Source of the DNA: Halomarina salina | Lineage (GTDB): Archaea; Halobacteriota; Halobacteria; Halobacteriales; Haloarculaceae | DNA: 64,000 nt | Direction: 5' to 3' | NCBI RefSeq assembly: GCF_023074835.1 | Contig: NZ_JALLGW010000006.1 | Location: forward strand, 35,197-99,196 | Shown here: in pieces, positions 41,121 through 48,878 of the stretch | Position numbering within the stretch: the first letter of the stretch is position 1 | How the letters are laid out: each line of letters begins with the position of its first letter | Notes under the pieces: generated by a model | Databases searched by the model: none | Told to the model about the DNA's origin: nothing | Seen by the model: only the letters and a program-made list of their open reading frames with translations | Translations under genes and position numbers: made by a program

Positions 41121-41590
41121 GCGACGACCGCGCGAGTCGCCTACGCTCGCGACGCGGGAAGGCCCGGGAGCGCGCCGAAGCACAGCAGTCCGAGGCCGAG
41201 GAACGCGAACGGGAGTCGGGGGGCGAGTCAGTCGACGAGTCGGCGAGTGCCACGGAACCGGCCGACGCAGGCGCGACCGATGCAGCGACAGACGAGACCA
41301 CCGAGACATCCGGCGACGAGCGCGACGCGAGGGATGCGAACGAAGACGAAGACGCCGGGGACGGCAGCGTCAAGGAGGAACGCGTCGGGACCTACATGTA
41401 CCTCCCCGAGTCCCAGAAGCGCGAACTCCAGCGGGTCTACGGGACCCTGAAGGTCCAGTACGAGTACGAGTACGACGAGGAGTTCGAGAAGAACCGCCAC
41501 TTCTTCCCCGCGGTCGTCCGCCACGGCCTGGAGACGCTCGACGGGATGGACGCCGCCGACGTGCGCGCGGTCGTCGACGACCTCGACTGA
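41117..41590 (+). CDS. acidic ParA-partner protein (ParB-like in context)
   Basis: This 157-residue protein has a basic N-terminus (SDDRASRLRSRRGKARERAEAQQSEAEERERE) that could stimulate ParA or bind DNA. A 60-residue disordered acidic linker (Glu, Asp, Thr, Ala) follows, then a C-terminal domain (about 94-157): VGTYMYLPESQKRELQRVYGTLKVQYEYEYDEEFEKNRHFFPAVVRHGLETLDGM. The MYLPESQKRELQRVY start resembles a ribbon-helix-helix-type strand and helix. No classic ParB nuclease fold or HTH is present. Overlap with parA supports the role as centromere-binding partner; this is inference. Confidence 0.8.
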   Translation: MSDDRASRLRSRRGKARERAEAQQSEAEERERESGGESVDESASATEPADAGATDAATDETTETSGDERDARDANEDEDAGDGSVKEERVGTYMYLPESQKRELQRVYGTLKVQYEYEYDEEFEKNRHFFPAVVRHGLETLDGMDAADVRAVVDDLD

Positions 41591-41697
41591 CCCGGTTCCG
41601 ACCGGCGACCCCCATCGAACGCCACAGTCGTGAACGGCTATCGACTGTCACCGACGGTTGACGACGGTCACCGATCCGTCGATTCGAATCGGCGGTA

Positions 41698-41717
41698 CAC
41701 ACCACGTTTCCGGTGAA
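41698..41717 (-). repeat. ORB-like repeat, copy 2
   Basis: This is an exact consensus copy on the minus strand, between the convergent parB-like and orc1 genes. A GATTCGAATC palindrome (41681-41690) lies next to it. Confidence 0.85.
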
Positions 41718-41769
41718 ATCGGGAGATTGTCTCCAATGACAAAGAGTCTCTACTTCGAGTATAAGATGC

Positions 41770-42966
41770 CTACTCGGTGTCCATCAGCACGCTCTGGATG
41801 ACCTCGGGGTCCTCGAGGAGTCGGTGTTCCGTGTAGCTCCCTTCGGCGGACCCGCCGCTGTGGCGGGACTGCTCGATGACGTCGAGGAAGGCGTGTTCCT
41901 TGAGCAGGTCGCGGACCCGGCGCAGCGACAGCGACTCCGACCCTTCCTGGCGGCAGACCTGCTCGTACAGCTCGTAGATGCGCGTCGTGCGGAACGCCTC
42001 GTCGTCGCCCTCGTTGAGCGAGAGCAGCGTCAGCGCCTGGAGCACGTACCGGGCGTGAGGCGTCGACCCGCGGATGAGTTCGCGGAAGCGGTCGGTCTCG
42101 GCGCGCTGGCGCGCCTGGACGACGAAGTCCTCCTGGACGACCTCCGCGCCGGTCGACTGCGCGATCTCGCCCGCGTACCGGAGGATGTCGATGGCCTTGC
42201 GGGCGTCTCCGTGCTCGCGGGCGGCGAGCGCCGCGGCCCGCGGGATGACCGAGTCGGCCAGGACCCCGTCCCGAAAGGCGTCCGACCGCGCGTCCATGAT
42301 GTCGCCCAGCTGGGCGGCGTCGTACGGCGGGAAGACGAACTCGCGCTCGCAGAGGCTCGACTTGACGCGCTCGTCCATCCGGTCTTTGTACTTGATCTTG
42401 TTCGAGATGCCGATGACGCCGACCTTGCAGTTGGTGAGCTTCCCTGCCTCGCCCGCCCGCGAGAGCTGCATGAGGATGTCGTCGTTGTCGAGCTTGTCGA
42501 TCTCGTCGAGGATGACGAGGACGACGTCGTAACACTCGTCGAGGATGGCCCAGAGGCGCTTGTAGTACGTCGCGGTCGCGATGCCCTTGTCGGGGATGTT
42601 GATACCCGTCTCGTCGGGTCGGTTGAGCGCGCTCGCGATGGTCTGGACCGCCTGGGTCTCCGTCGAGTCCTGCGCGCAGTCGACGTACGCGAAGTCGGTC
42701 GTCACCCCCTCCTCCTCGGCGGTGTCGATGAGTCGCCCGGAGACGTACTTCGCACAGAGCGATTTCCCCGTGCCGGTCTTCCCGTAGATGAGGACGTTGC
42801 TCGGGCTCTGGCCGAAGATGGCCGGGTTGACCGCGTTTGCGAGCTGGCTGATCTCCTCGTCCCGGCCGACGATACGCCCCTCGTCGGGGAGGTGGTTGAT
42901 CTCGAGGAGCTCTTTGTTCACGAACACCGGGTCCTCCCGGATGAACAGGTCGTCGGCGTCGGACAT
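41770..42966 (-). CDS. orc1: Orc1/Cdc6 replication initiator
   Basis: This 398-residue AAA+ initiator has Walker A YGKTGTGKS (61-69), Walker B VVLVILDEIDKL (148-159), sensor 1 GISNK (187-191) and the Orc-specific RMDERVKSSLCEREFVFPPY. The lid follows (REHGDARKAIDILRYAGEIAQ), then a C-terminal winged helix (about 300-398). It binds origin recognition boxes, opens DNA and loads MCM helicase. ATG 42966 (MSDADDLFIRED) is the likely start rather than a GTG four codons upstream, which falls inside an ORB copy. That ORB ends only 7 bp before the start, so autoregulation is likely. Confidence 0.95.
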   Translation of the reverse strand: MSDADDLFIREDPVFVNKELLEINHLPDEGRIVGRDEEISQLANAVNPAIFGQSPSNVLIYGKTGTGKSLCAKYVSGRLIDTAEEEGVTTDFAYVDCAQDSTETQAVQTIASALNRPDETGINIPDKGIATATYYKRLWAILDECYDVVLVILDEIDKLDNDDILMQLSRAGEAGKLTNCKVGVIGISNKIKYKDRMDERVKSSLCEREFVFPPYDAAQLGDIMDARSDAFRDGVLADSVIPRAAALAAREHGDARKAIDILRYAGEIAQSTGAEVVQEDFVVQARQRAETDRFRELIRGSTPHARYVLQALTLLSLNEGDDEAFRTTRIYELYEQVCRQEGSESLSLRRVRDLLKEHAFLDVIEQSRHSGGSAEGSYTEHRLLEDPEVIQSVLMDTE

Positions 42967-42973
42967 CTGGATA

Positions 42974-42993
42974 CACACCGCGTTTCCGGTGAA
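42974..42993 (-). repeat. ORB-like repeat, copy 3, abutting orc1 start
   Basis: This exact consensus match on the minus strand ends 7 bp upstream of the orc1 ATG. Binding by Orc1 would cover the transcription start, so it may serve both initiation and repression of orc1. Confidence 0.85.
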
Positions 42994-43121
42994 ACGTCTT
43001 GACTGTTCCCCCTACAGGCCGGTGAAAGTGAAAAGAGACAGCACGTCCACTAATATACTACAGAAAGCATGATACATCCAACTGTTAGTGAGAACTCGAA
43101 CGATACAACAATCCACGCGCG

Positions 43122-43141
43122 CACACCACGTTTCCGGTGAA
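43122..43141 (-). repeat. ORB-like repeat, copy 4
   Basis: Exact consensus match on the minus strand. With copy 5 on the plus strand 62 bp away it forms an inverted pair. Confidence 0.85.
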
Positions 43142-43203
43142 ACCGCCCGAGAGGGTGGGTCGGTCCACGAGAAAGGGGGGTCGGTGGTGAATCTCCGCTC
43201 GGA

Positions 43204-43223
43204 TTCACCGGAAACGCGGTGTG
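43204..43223 (+). repeat. ORB-like repeat, copy 5
   Basis: Exact consensus match on the plus strand. First of four plus-oriented copies; an AT-rich block begins about 220 bp downstream. Confidence 0.85.
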
Positions 43224-43440
43224 TCCCTGTGGGCTCTCGTCGAGGCGAGACGTGAACCGGGAGCACCTCGAGATTGGTACACGAGACGGCGAGACGGCGA
43301 AGAGACGGAAAACAAGACGGAGTCGAAACCGGACGAGAGAGGCACCGCTCTGGACGGGCGCAGTATCCGACGATCTCGACTGTCGACGAACAGTAGCTTC
43401 GGGTCGAAGAGGAGTCCGTATCGAACGACGCTCGTCGTTC

Positions 43441-43530
43441 TCTTACTACTATGAAACTAGCTTGGTGGACTTTTCGCTGGTGTAGTATTTAATGATTGGT
43501 AGCTAGTCGAAACTGAAAGTGAACTCTCAG
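43441..43530. other. AT-rich block, candidate duplex unwinding element
   Basis: The stretch contains CTTACTACTATGAAACTAG, GTAGTATTTAATGATTGG and CGAAACTGAAAGTG in otherwise GC-rich DNA. It lies between ORB copies 5 and 6, as expected for an unwinding element. A TTGGTAGCTAG motif within it resembles the promoter elements at 19303 and 45174. Confidence 0.55.
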
Positions 43531-43749
43531 TCAGCGTGAGCATGCATATTCTGTCGGCATAGGGACGGCAGTTCGAGGTTAGCTGACTGGAGGCGTCTGG
43601 CCCATCGGTCGTCGTACCGATCAGCGACTCTGCGGCGTAAGGGACGGAGACGGGCGTTATCGGCAGCTCCGGTCCACCGACCGTTCTGCCCGACTTTTTC
43701 CATCGACCCCACGGCTCTCCACGCTCGCCCCCCTCCCCTCGACCCCCGT

Positions 43750-43769
43750 TTCACCGGAAACGTGGTGTG
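43750..43769 (+). repeat. ORB-like repeat, copy 6
   Basis: Exact consensus match on the plus strand, extended by a GT run (TGTGTG) that it shares with copy 7. Confidence 0.85.
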
Positions 43770-43995
43770 TGTGTCTCGACTCCCTCCACCCTCCGACCCT
43801 CCTTTCGAGTGGATCTACTGGAACGACGGTGAGTCGTCCACCGTGACGAGAGTCGCTGCTCGACCGGTCGGGGGGCTGTCCGATACCGCCCACCTATCGA
43901 CCGAGAGCCGTCCGGGTGATACTCGGGAGTACCGAAGCGACGACTCCCACGGGTCCCCCTATCGCCGACGCTGATAGGGGGACAGCGGTGGGGGT

Positions 43996-44015
43996 TTCAC
44001 CGGAAACGTGGTGTG
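43996..44015 (+). repeat. ORB-like repeat, copy 7
   Basis: Exact consensus match on the plus strand, identical to copy 6 over more than 20 bp including the preceding GT and following GT run. Confidence 0.85.
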
Positions 44016-44150
44016 TGTGGTCGGTCAGGCTGCCGACCACACTGTCGACGAGGTGTGGGTATCGCGTTCAGTCGGATACGGAGGCTGTCCGAACGATCGG
44101 TCACGACAACTCGGACCCGTTTCGGCGAGGCCGTGTTCTCCGAACACCGC

Positions 44151-44170
44151 TTCACCGGAAACTCGGTGTG
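44151..44170 (+). repeat. ORB-like repeat, copy 8
   Basis: Plus-strand match with one change (AACTC in place of AACGY). Outermost copy of the origin; an AT-rich stretch (GAATGATTTAAG) follows at about 44250. Confidence 0.8.
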
Positions 44171-44361
44171 TCCCGTCGCTCCCCGGACCCGCCGTGAGCC
44201 ACCTGGTCCGCTCTCGAACCAGTATCGAAACGAGAATGTCTTTGAATTGCCGAATGATTTAAGCCCTAACAGCCAAAGCGCCAAATAGAAGCGGTAGAGC
44301 GGTCCTCGAACGTGTCGTCGAGGGTTCATCACATCCGTCGGGCGGCCACTGGCCAGACCAT

Positions 44362-44377
44362 ACCAAACTGTTTTGGT
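44362..44377. promoter_or_regulatory. inverted repeat ACCAAA-CTGT-TTTGGT
   Basis: Perfect 6-bp arms with a 4-bp spacer lie 51 bp upstream of the DUF7344-type gene at 44429. It resembles the CCAAACCAGTT sites and may be an operator. Confidence 0.45.
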
Positions 44378-44428
44378 TCCACCTTGAAGACCGATGCTGG
44401 AGTCGGATACTGTGAAGGTCACGAACAC

Positions 44429-45001
44429 ATGAACGCTACGGGAGTCACGAAGACCGAGACCGAGACCGACCCCGAGACGGACGTCGCCGAGACGGCCGCT
44501 CCGGAGACACTCGCCAAAGACGACCTCTTCCACCTGCTACAGAACGAGCGCCGCCGCCGTGCGGTCCAGTATCTGCTCGAACAGGACGAGAGCGTCGACA
44601 TGGGTAGCATCGCCGAACACATCGCCGCACTGGAGAACGACATCACGGTCGCCGAACTCTCTTCGGCACAGCGCAAGCGCGTGTACGTCGGGCTCTACCA
44701 GTGCCACCTGCCGAAACTCGACGAGGCGGGCGTCATCGACTACGACAAGAACCGCGGAACGGTCACCCGGACCGCCCTCACCGAGGACCTCGCGCCCTAT
44801 CTGTCGGTCGGCGAGACGGACGTCGACGCCGAGGAGGAGTCGCCGTTCACCGCAGTCCAGTATCCGGCGGCCGTGACGGGCCTCGCGGTGGTATTGACCG
44901 TCGCCTCCTGGGCGTCGGTGCTCCCCGCTGCGGGCCTCTGGCTCCCGACCGTCCTGACGCTCGCGTTCGCGAGCGCCACGCTGGCGACCGCGGTTCGCTG
45001 A
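44429..45001 (+). CDS. DUF7344-type winged-helix protein with C-terminal membrane helices
   Basis: The product is 190 residues from the ATG at 44429 (MNATGVTKTETETDPETD). A Glu/Thr-rich leader precedes a winged-helix domain (about 33-115): LFHLLQNERRRRAVQYLLEQ, DMGSIAEHIAALENDITVAELSSAQRKRVYVGLYQCHLPKLDEAGVIDYDKNRGTV. Two hydrophobic segments follow at about 145-165 and 170-189. The family (DUF7344, number from memory) is a common membrane-tethered regulator type in haloarchaea with unknown targets. A paralog is at 55545-56093. The frame upstream to 44312 is open but lacks acidic character. Confidence 0.8.
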   Translation: MNATGVTKTETETDPETDVAETAAPETLAKDDLFHLLQNERRRRAVQYLLEQDESVDMGSIAEHIAALENDITVAELSSAQRKRVYVGLYQCHLPKLDEAGVIDYDKNRGTVTRTALTEDLAPYLSVGETDVDAEEESPFTAVQYPAAVTGLAVVLTVASWASVLPAAGLWLPTVLTLAFASATLATAVR

Positions 45002-45173
45002 ACCGGTTCGGACCGTCGCGACTCCAGCCCGCAGCGACTCCCGTCTTTCCCACTCGAACGTACTATCCTCTCGTTGCCATTTCGGTAGACGCTCTCACCG
45101 GCCTGTCGACGGCTGTATTCTCTCATGGATAGCTGAATTTTCGATAGTAGAACACGACTAACCGGGATTATAG

Positions 45174-45183
45174 AGTTGGTAGC
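45174..45183 (+). promoter_or_regulatory. AGTTGGTAGC element, with TATA-like ATTATAGA just upstream
   Basis: This is identical to 19303-19312. ATTATAGA (45167-45174) overlaps its left edge and could be the TATA box; the mini zinc-finger ATG follows at 45223. Confidence 0.5.
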
Positions 45184-45222
45184 AAAGGACGTTACTCCCG
45201 TCGTCTCAGTCGGTGTCGAACG

Positions 45223-45399
45223 ATGAATCTGGTAAACTCCGCGCAAGCGACTGACTCCCAGCGGCGATGTAACAACTGCGGCGAATTCGTCACGCGACAG
45301 TTCGTCCGTGTCTTCGGTGACAACGCCGACGAGGTCTACGGCTGTCTCAGCTGCGGGACGGCCCGCGACCTCCGGGATGGGAAACAGATTCGTCCGTAG
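45223..45399 (+). CDS. CPxCG-type mini zinc-finger protein
   Basis: This 58-residue protein has a 15-residue polar lead (MNLVNSAQATDSQRR), a knuckle CNNC at residues 16-19, then EFVTRQFVRVFGDNADEVYGCLSC with a second knuckle CLSC at 41-44, and a basic tail. It is paralogous to 19360-19518: the spacing and the RFM/VTVFGDE-YxC core are shared. It probably binds one zinc and acts as a small regulator or adaptor. It is monocistronic. Confidence 0.8.
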   Translation: MNLVNSAQATDSQRRCNNCGEFVTRQFVRVFGDNADEVYGCLSCGTARDLRDGKQIRP

Positions 45400-46164
45400 A
45401 CCAGAATCGCCCGACCGAACGTACCTGTCATGTGTCCGTTACGCGGTGTCCGGCCGATTGGCCGGACGCACTCTCTTCGCTCGATACCGACCGGTCCGCC
45501 CGTAGTGACTGCGCTATCCGCACGACGACTACGCCGTCCGCAGCGACTGGTCTGTTCTCGGTGACTCGCTCACTCTCAGCGCCCCACCTCCCGTCACTCG
45601 ACCGGTCGTCGAGTTCTCGGCGACTCTTCGTGTTTTCTCCCCCTCGTATTCTCGGCCTTCGACGCTCCGTTCCCCGTGATATCGCTATCGGTGCCGCCCC
45701 CGTGACCTACCGTCTCTCCGTCGCGATATCGGTGGGCTACACTCGCTGCGACTCCAGTAGCTGTCGGCGACGGCCGTTCCCTCCCGGAGCCGTCGGCCAC
45801 GATACTCCCGGCTGTGGTCACTCCCGGAACACGTCGACACACCTCACCGCCGAGGCACGTCGGCGGGACGTTCGAGTGGACACACGACTTGAGTGCTCAA
45901 GCATCTCGTCGCGACGCACCCCGGCGACCGCTCTCGCTGCCGGTCCTGTCCGTTCACGGTTCGCCAGCCGTATGGGGGCTATAAACCGCCGGACTGCGGC
46001 CGAACTGACACAATCTTGTGAACGGAACCGAACGGTCACGAACGGTTGTCTGCACGTGACTTACACGGCTCATAATAATGTGCCGCAGGCGAGTACGTCG
46101 GTACAGATGAGGTCGTGGACTCCGTGTGCGGCCGGTCGCCGCGGGTGTCGACCTCGGACCAGCT
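45400..46164. other. intergenic region before glmS
   Basis: No supported gene lies in these 765 bp; several frames are open but Arg/Ser-rich and unlike haloarchaeal proteins. It contains a perfect hairpin at 45448-45467. Near the right end the AT-rich CATAATAATG (46071-46080), about 85-94 bp before the glmS ATG, could be its promoter. Confidence 0.4.
45448..45467 (+). other. perfect hairpin GTCCGGCC-GATT-GGCCGGAC
   Basis: An 8-bp GC-only stem with a 4-nt loop starts 49 nt after the mini zinc-finger stop codon. There is no T-tract after it, so it is not a classic terminator; it may stabilise the mRNA 3' end or be a protein-binding dyad. Confidence 0.5.
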
Positions 46165-47991
46165 ATGTGTGGAATCATCGCGTGCATCGGAACGGACGAC
46201 GCGGTCGGTGACCTGTTGACCGGCCTCGAGAACCTCGAGTATCGGGGCTACGACTCGGCCGGTGTCGCCGTCCAGAACGGGAGTGGAATCGCCGTCCGGA
46301 AGCGGTCGGGCCAGATCAGCGACCTCGGAGCGGCCATCGCGGCCGACACGCCCACCGGGCAGGTCGGCATCGGTCACACCCGGTGGTCGACCCACGGCCC
46401 GCCGACGGACGCGAACGCCCACCCGCACACGAGCCAGTCCGGGCGGGTCGCCGTCGTCCACAACGGTATCATCGAGAACTACGAGGCGCTCCGCGCACGC
46501 CTGCGCGAGGAGGGCTACACGTTCCGGAGCGACACGGACACCGAGGTCGTCCCGCATCTGGTCGAGCACTATCTTGACCGGGGGCTGGAGGTCGAGACCG
46601 CGTTCGAACGCACCCTCGACGACCTGGAGGGGAGCTACGCCATCGCGCTACTGGTCGACGGCGAGGACGTGGTGTACGCCGCCCGACAGGACTCCCCGCT
46701 CGTGCTCGGTCTCGTCGACGACGACGAGACCGGCGAGCGCCGGTACTACCTCGCCAGCGACGTCCCCGCGTTCCTGGAGTTCACCGACCAGGTCGTCTAC
46801 CTCGAGGACGGCGACGTGGCGACCGTCGACCGCGACGGCTACCACATCCGCGACCGCGAGGGCGGCAGCGTCGACCGTGCCCCCGAGACGGTCGAGTGGA
46901 GCCCCGAGGAGACCGGGAAGGGCGAGTACGAACACTTCATGCGCAAGGAGATCGACGCCCAGCCCGAGGCACTCCGGGGCACGCTCGCCGGGCGCGTCGA
47001 CGGCGACGACGTCGACCTCGACACGCTCCCCGACGGGACGTTCGAGGAGATCGACCACGTCCACCTCGTCGCGTGTGGCACTTCGTACCACGCGGCGCTG
47101 GCCGCCTCGCGACAGCTGGTCCGCGCGGGGCTCCCGGCCACCGCGTACCGTGCGAGCGAGTACCACGACCTGCAGCCGGTCGACGAGTCGACGCTCGTCG
47201 TCGCGGTCACGCAGTCGGGCGAGACCGCCGACACGCTCAGTGCGCTCCGTCGCGCCCACGAGGCCGACGCGCGGACCGTCGCCGTCACGAACGTCGTCGG
47301 CTCGACGGTCTCCCGCGAGGCGGACGACACGCTGTACATCCGCGCTGGTCCCGAGATCGGCGTCGCCGCGACGAAGACGTTCACCTCGCAGGTCGTCGCG
47401 CTGAGCCTGCTGACCCACCGCGTCGCCAGCGACAGCGCGGCCGCGACGGTCCGCGAGGACGCCGCCGAGTTCCTCGCGGCGCTGGAGGCGCTCCCCGAGG
47501 CCGTCGAGGACCTGCTCGCGACGACCGAGGCCCGGAGCGTCAGCGACGCCCACATCGGACGCGACGCGCACTTCTTCATCGGTCGGGACTTCGAGTACCC
47601 GGTCGCGCTGGAGGGGGCGCTGAAGTTCAAGGAGATCACCTACGAGCACGCCGAGGGGTTCGCATCGGGCGAACTGAAACACGGCCCGCTCGCGCTCGTC
47701 ACCCCCGAGACGACGCTGTACGCGCTGCTGACCGGCGACCGCGGCGAGGAGACGCTGAAGAACGCCGAGGAGGCGAAGGCCCGCGGGGTCAACGTCGTCG
47801 CCGTCGCCCCCGAGGGGATGGCGGTCGGCGGCGTCGCCGACGAGGTGCTCCGCGTCCCCGACACCCACCCCGACGTCGTCGGCCTGCTCGCGAACGTCCA
47901 GCTCCAGCTCGTGTCGTACTACACCGCTCACGGCCTCGGCCGGTCCATCGACAAGCCGCGCAACCTCGCGAAGAGCGTCACCGTCGAGTGA
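46165..47991 (+). CDS. glmS: glutamine--fructose-6-phosphate aminotransferase (isomerizing) GlmS
   Basis: This 608-residue enzyme makes glucosamine-6-phosphate from fructose-6-phosphate and glutamine, the entry to UDP-GlcNAc and surface amino sugars. The N-terminal Ntn glutaminase begins MCGIIACIG with nucleophile Cys2, followed by LEYRGYDSAGVAV, GHTRWSTHGPPTDANAHPH and HNGIIENYEALR. Two SIS domains follow: CGTSYHAALAASRQLV, VTQSGETADTLSALRRA, EIGVAATKTFTSQV, and later FIGRDFEYPVALEGALKFKEITYEHAEGFASGELKHGPLAL. The terminal NLAKSVTVE matches the family end. ATG 46165 is required for Cys at position 2. Confidence 0.96.
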   Translation: MCGIIACIGTDDAVGDLLTGLENLEYRGYDSAGVAVQNGSGIAVRKRSGQISDLGAAIAADTPTGQVGIGHTRWSTHGPPTDANAHPHTSQSGRVAVVHNGIIENYEALRARLREEGYTFRSDTDTEVVPHLVEHYLDRGLEVETAFERTLDDLEGSYAIALLVDGEDVVYAARQDSPLVLGLVDDDETGERRYYLASDVPAFLEFTDQVVYLEDGDVATVDRDGYHIRDREGGSVDRAPETVEWSPEETGKGEYEHFMRKEIDAQPEALRGTLAGRVDGDDVDLDTLPDGTFEEIDHVHLVACGTSYHAALAASRQLVRAGLPATAYRASEYHDLQPVDESTLVVAVTQSGETADTLSALRRAHEADARTVAVTNVVGSTVSREADDTLYIRAGPEIGVAATKTFTSQVVALSLLTHRVASDSAAATVREDAAEFLAALEALPEAVEDLLATTEARSVSDAHIGRDAHFFIGRDFEYPVALEGALKFKEITYEHAEGFASGELKHGPLALVTPETTLYALLTGDRGEETLKNAEEAKARGVNVVAVAPEGMAVGGVADEVLRVPDTHPDVVGLLANVQLQLVSYYTAHGLGRSIDKPRNLAKSVTVE

Positions 47992-48146
47992 CGTGCTAGC
48001 TCGGTTCGTCCCCCACACTCCCTGAAACGGGCGGGACGACCGCCCAGAAGGTGTAGCTGCCGATTAACTATGCACGCGAGAGACGCTTTCTCTGTATCGA
48101 CCGTGATGTCCACTGATACGATGCGGCCCACCGAACGAGGCGACCC

Positions 48147-48878
48147 ATGAACGCCGACCGGGTCGTCGCGCTCGCCGTGGCACTCGCCTGCATCGTTGCG
48201 ATGGGGGTCTCCGCGACGACGCTCGAATCGTCCCTCTCGTCCGACCCTGACGAGGTCATCGACCTCGACTTCGAGAACGTCCCCTTCGGCAACGACCAGG
48301 CAGAGACGATCAAGAAGCAGGTTGAATCCAACAAGGACAACCCCGAGCAGCAGGTCCAGAAGAAGGAGCCACAGCCCCAACAGCAACAGGAACAGCAGCA
48401 GCAACAGGAACAGAGCTCCGACTCCGGGGATCAGGGCGACGAGCAGTCCCTCTGGGAGCAGCTGCTCGACCTGCTGTTGGCACTCCTGCCGTTCCTCCTG
48501 GCGCTGCTCGGCCTGCTGGTCCTGGCCGCCGTCCTGAAGCGCTACGGCGAGCGGATTCTCGGGCTGTTGCTCGCGCTCCTCCCGCAGGGGAGCGACGGCG
48601 GCGACGGCACCGGCGTCGAGTGGGTCGCCGACCCGCGCAACGAGATCGAACGCGCGTGGCTCACGATGACCGACCGCGCTGGTATCCAGCGCCCCCGACA
48701 GATGACGACCGCCGAGTGCGCGAGCGCGGCCATCGCCGCCGGGCTGGACCCGGACGGCGTCAGCACGCTGCGCTCGGTGTTCGAGAACGTCCGCTACGGC
48801 ACCCAGCCCGTCACCGACGACGACGCGCGTCGCGCCCGCGAGTCGCTGCGACGGATGGACCTCGGTGGTGAGTTCTGA
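48147..48878 (+). CDS. DUF4129 domain membrane protein
   Basis: This 243-residue protein has an N-terminal signal-anchor (about 4-24), an extracellular polar stretch with a Gln-rich run (about 75-93), a hydrophobic helix (about 106-130) and a cytoplasmic C-terminal DUF4129-like domain (IERAWLTMTDRAGIQRPRQMTTAECASAAIAAGLDPDGVSTLRSVFENVRYG). DUF4129 proteins occur with DUF58 and MoxR genes and often with transglutaminase domains, which is the case for the first two here. The next gene starts on its last base, so it heads a four-gene operon. Confidence 0.85.
   Translation: MNADRVVALAVALACIVAMGVSATTLESSLSSDPDEVIDLDFENVPFGNDQAETIKKQVESNKDNPEQQVQKKEPQPQQQQEQQQQQEQSSDSGDQGDEQSLWEQLLDLLLALLPFLLALLGLLVLAAVLKRYGERILGLLLALLPQGSDGGDGTGVEWVADPRNEIERAWLTMTDRAGIQRPRQMTTAECASAAIAAGLDPDGVSTLRSVFENVRYGTQPVTDDDARRARESLRRMDLGGEF

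Larger units (their letters stand above)
42967..44428. other. probable replication origin (oriC-type intergenic region)
   Basis: This 1.46-kb gene-free region lies next to orc1. It contains six ORB-like repeats: copies 3 and 4 on the minus strand near orc1, and copies 5-8 on the plus strand further away, giving an inverted arrangement. There are AT-rich blocks at about 43020-43110 and 43441-43530. This matches the known design of haloarchaeal origins (orc1 plus adjacent intergenic ORBs flanking an unwinding element). The short frames found here are not convincing genes. Confidence 0.85.

Noticed and set aside
43219..44288. Small frames in the origin region
   Set aside because: They run through ORB copies and have basic, Ser/Arg-rich composition unlike haloarchaeal proteins.
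45432..46211. 260-codon plus-strand frame before glmS
   Set aside because: Ser/Arg/Thr-rich with no start context or family resemblance, and it overlaps the glmS start.
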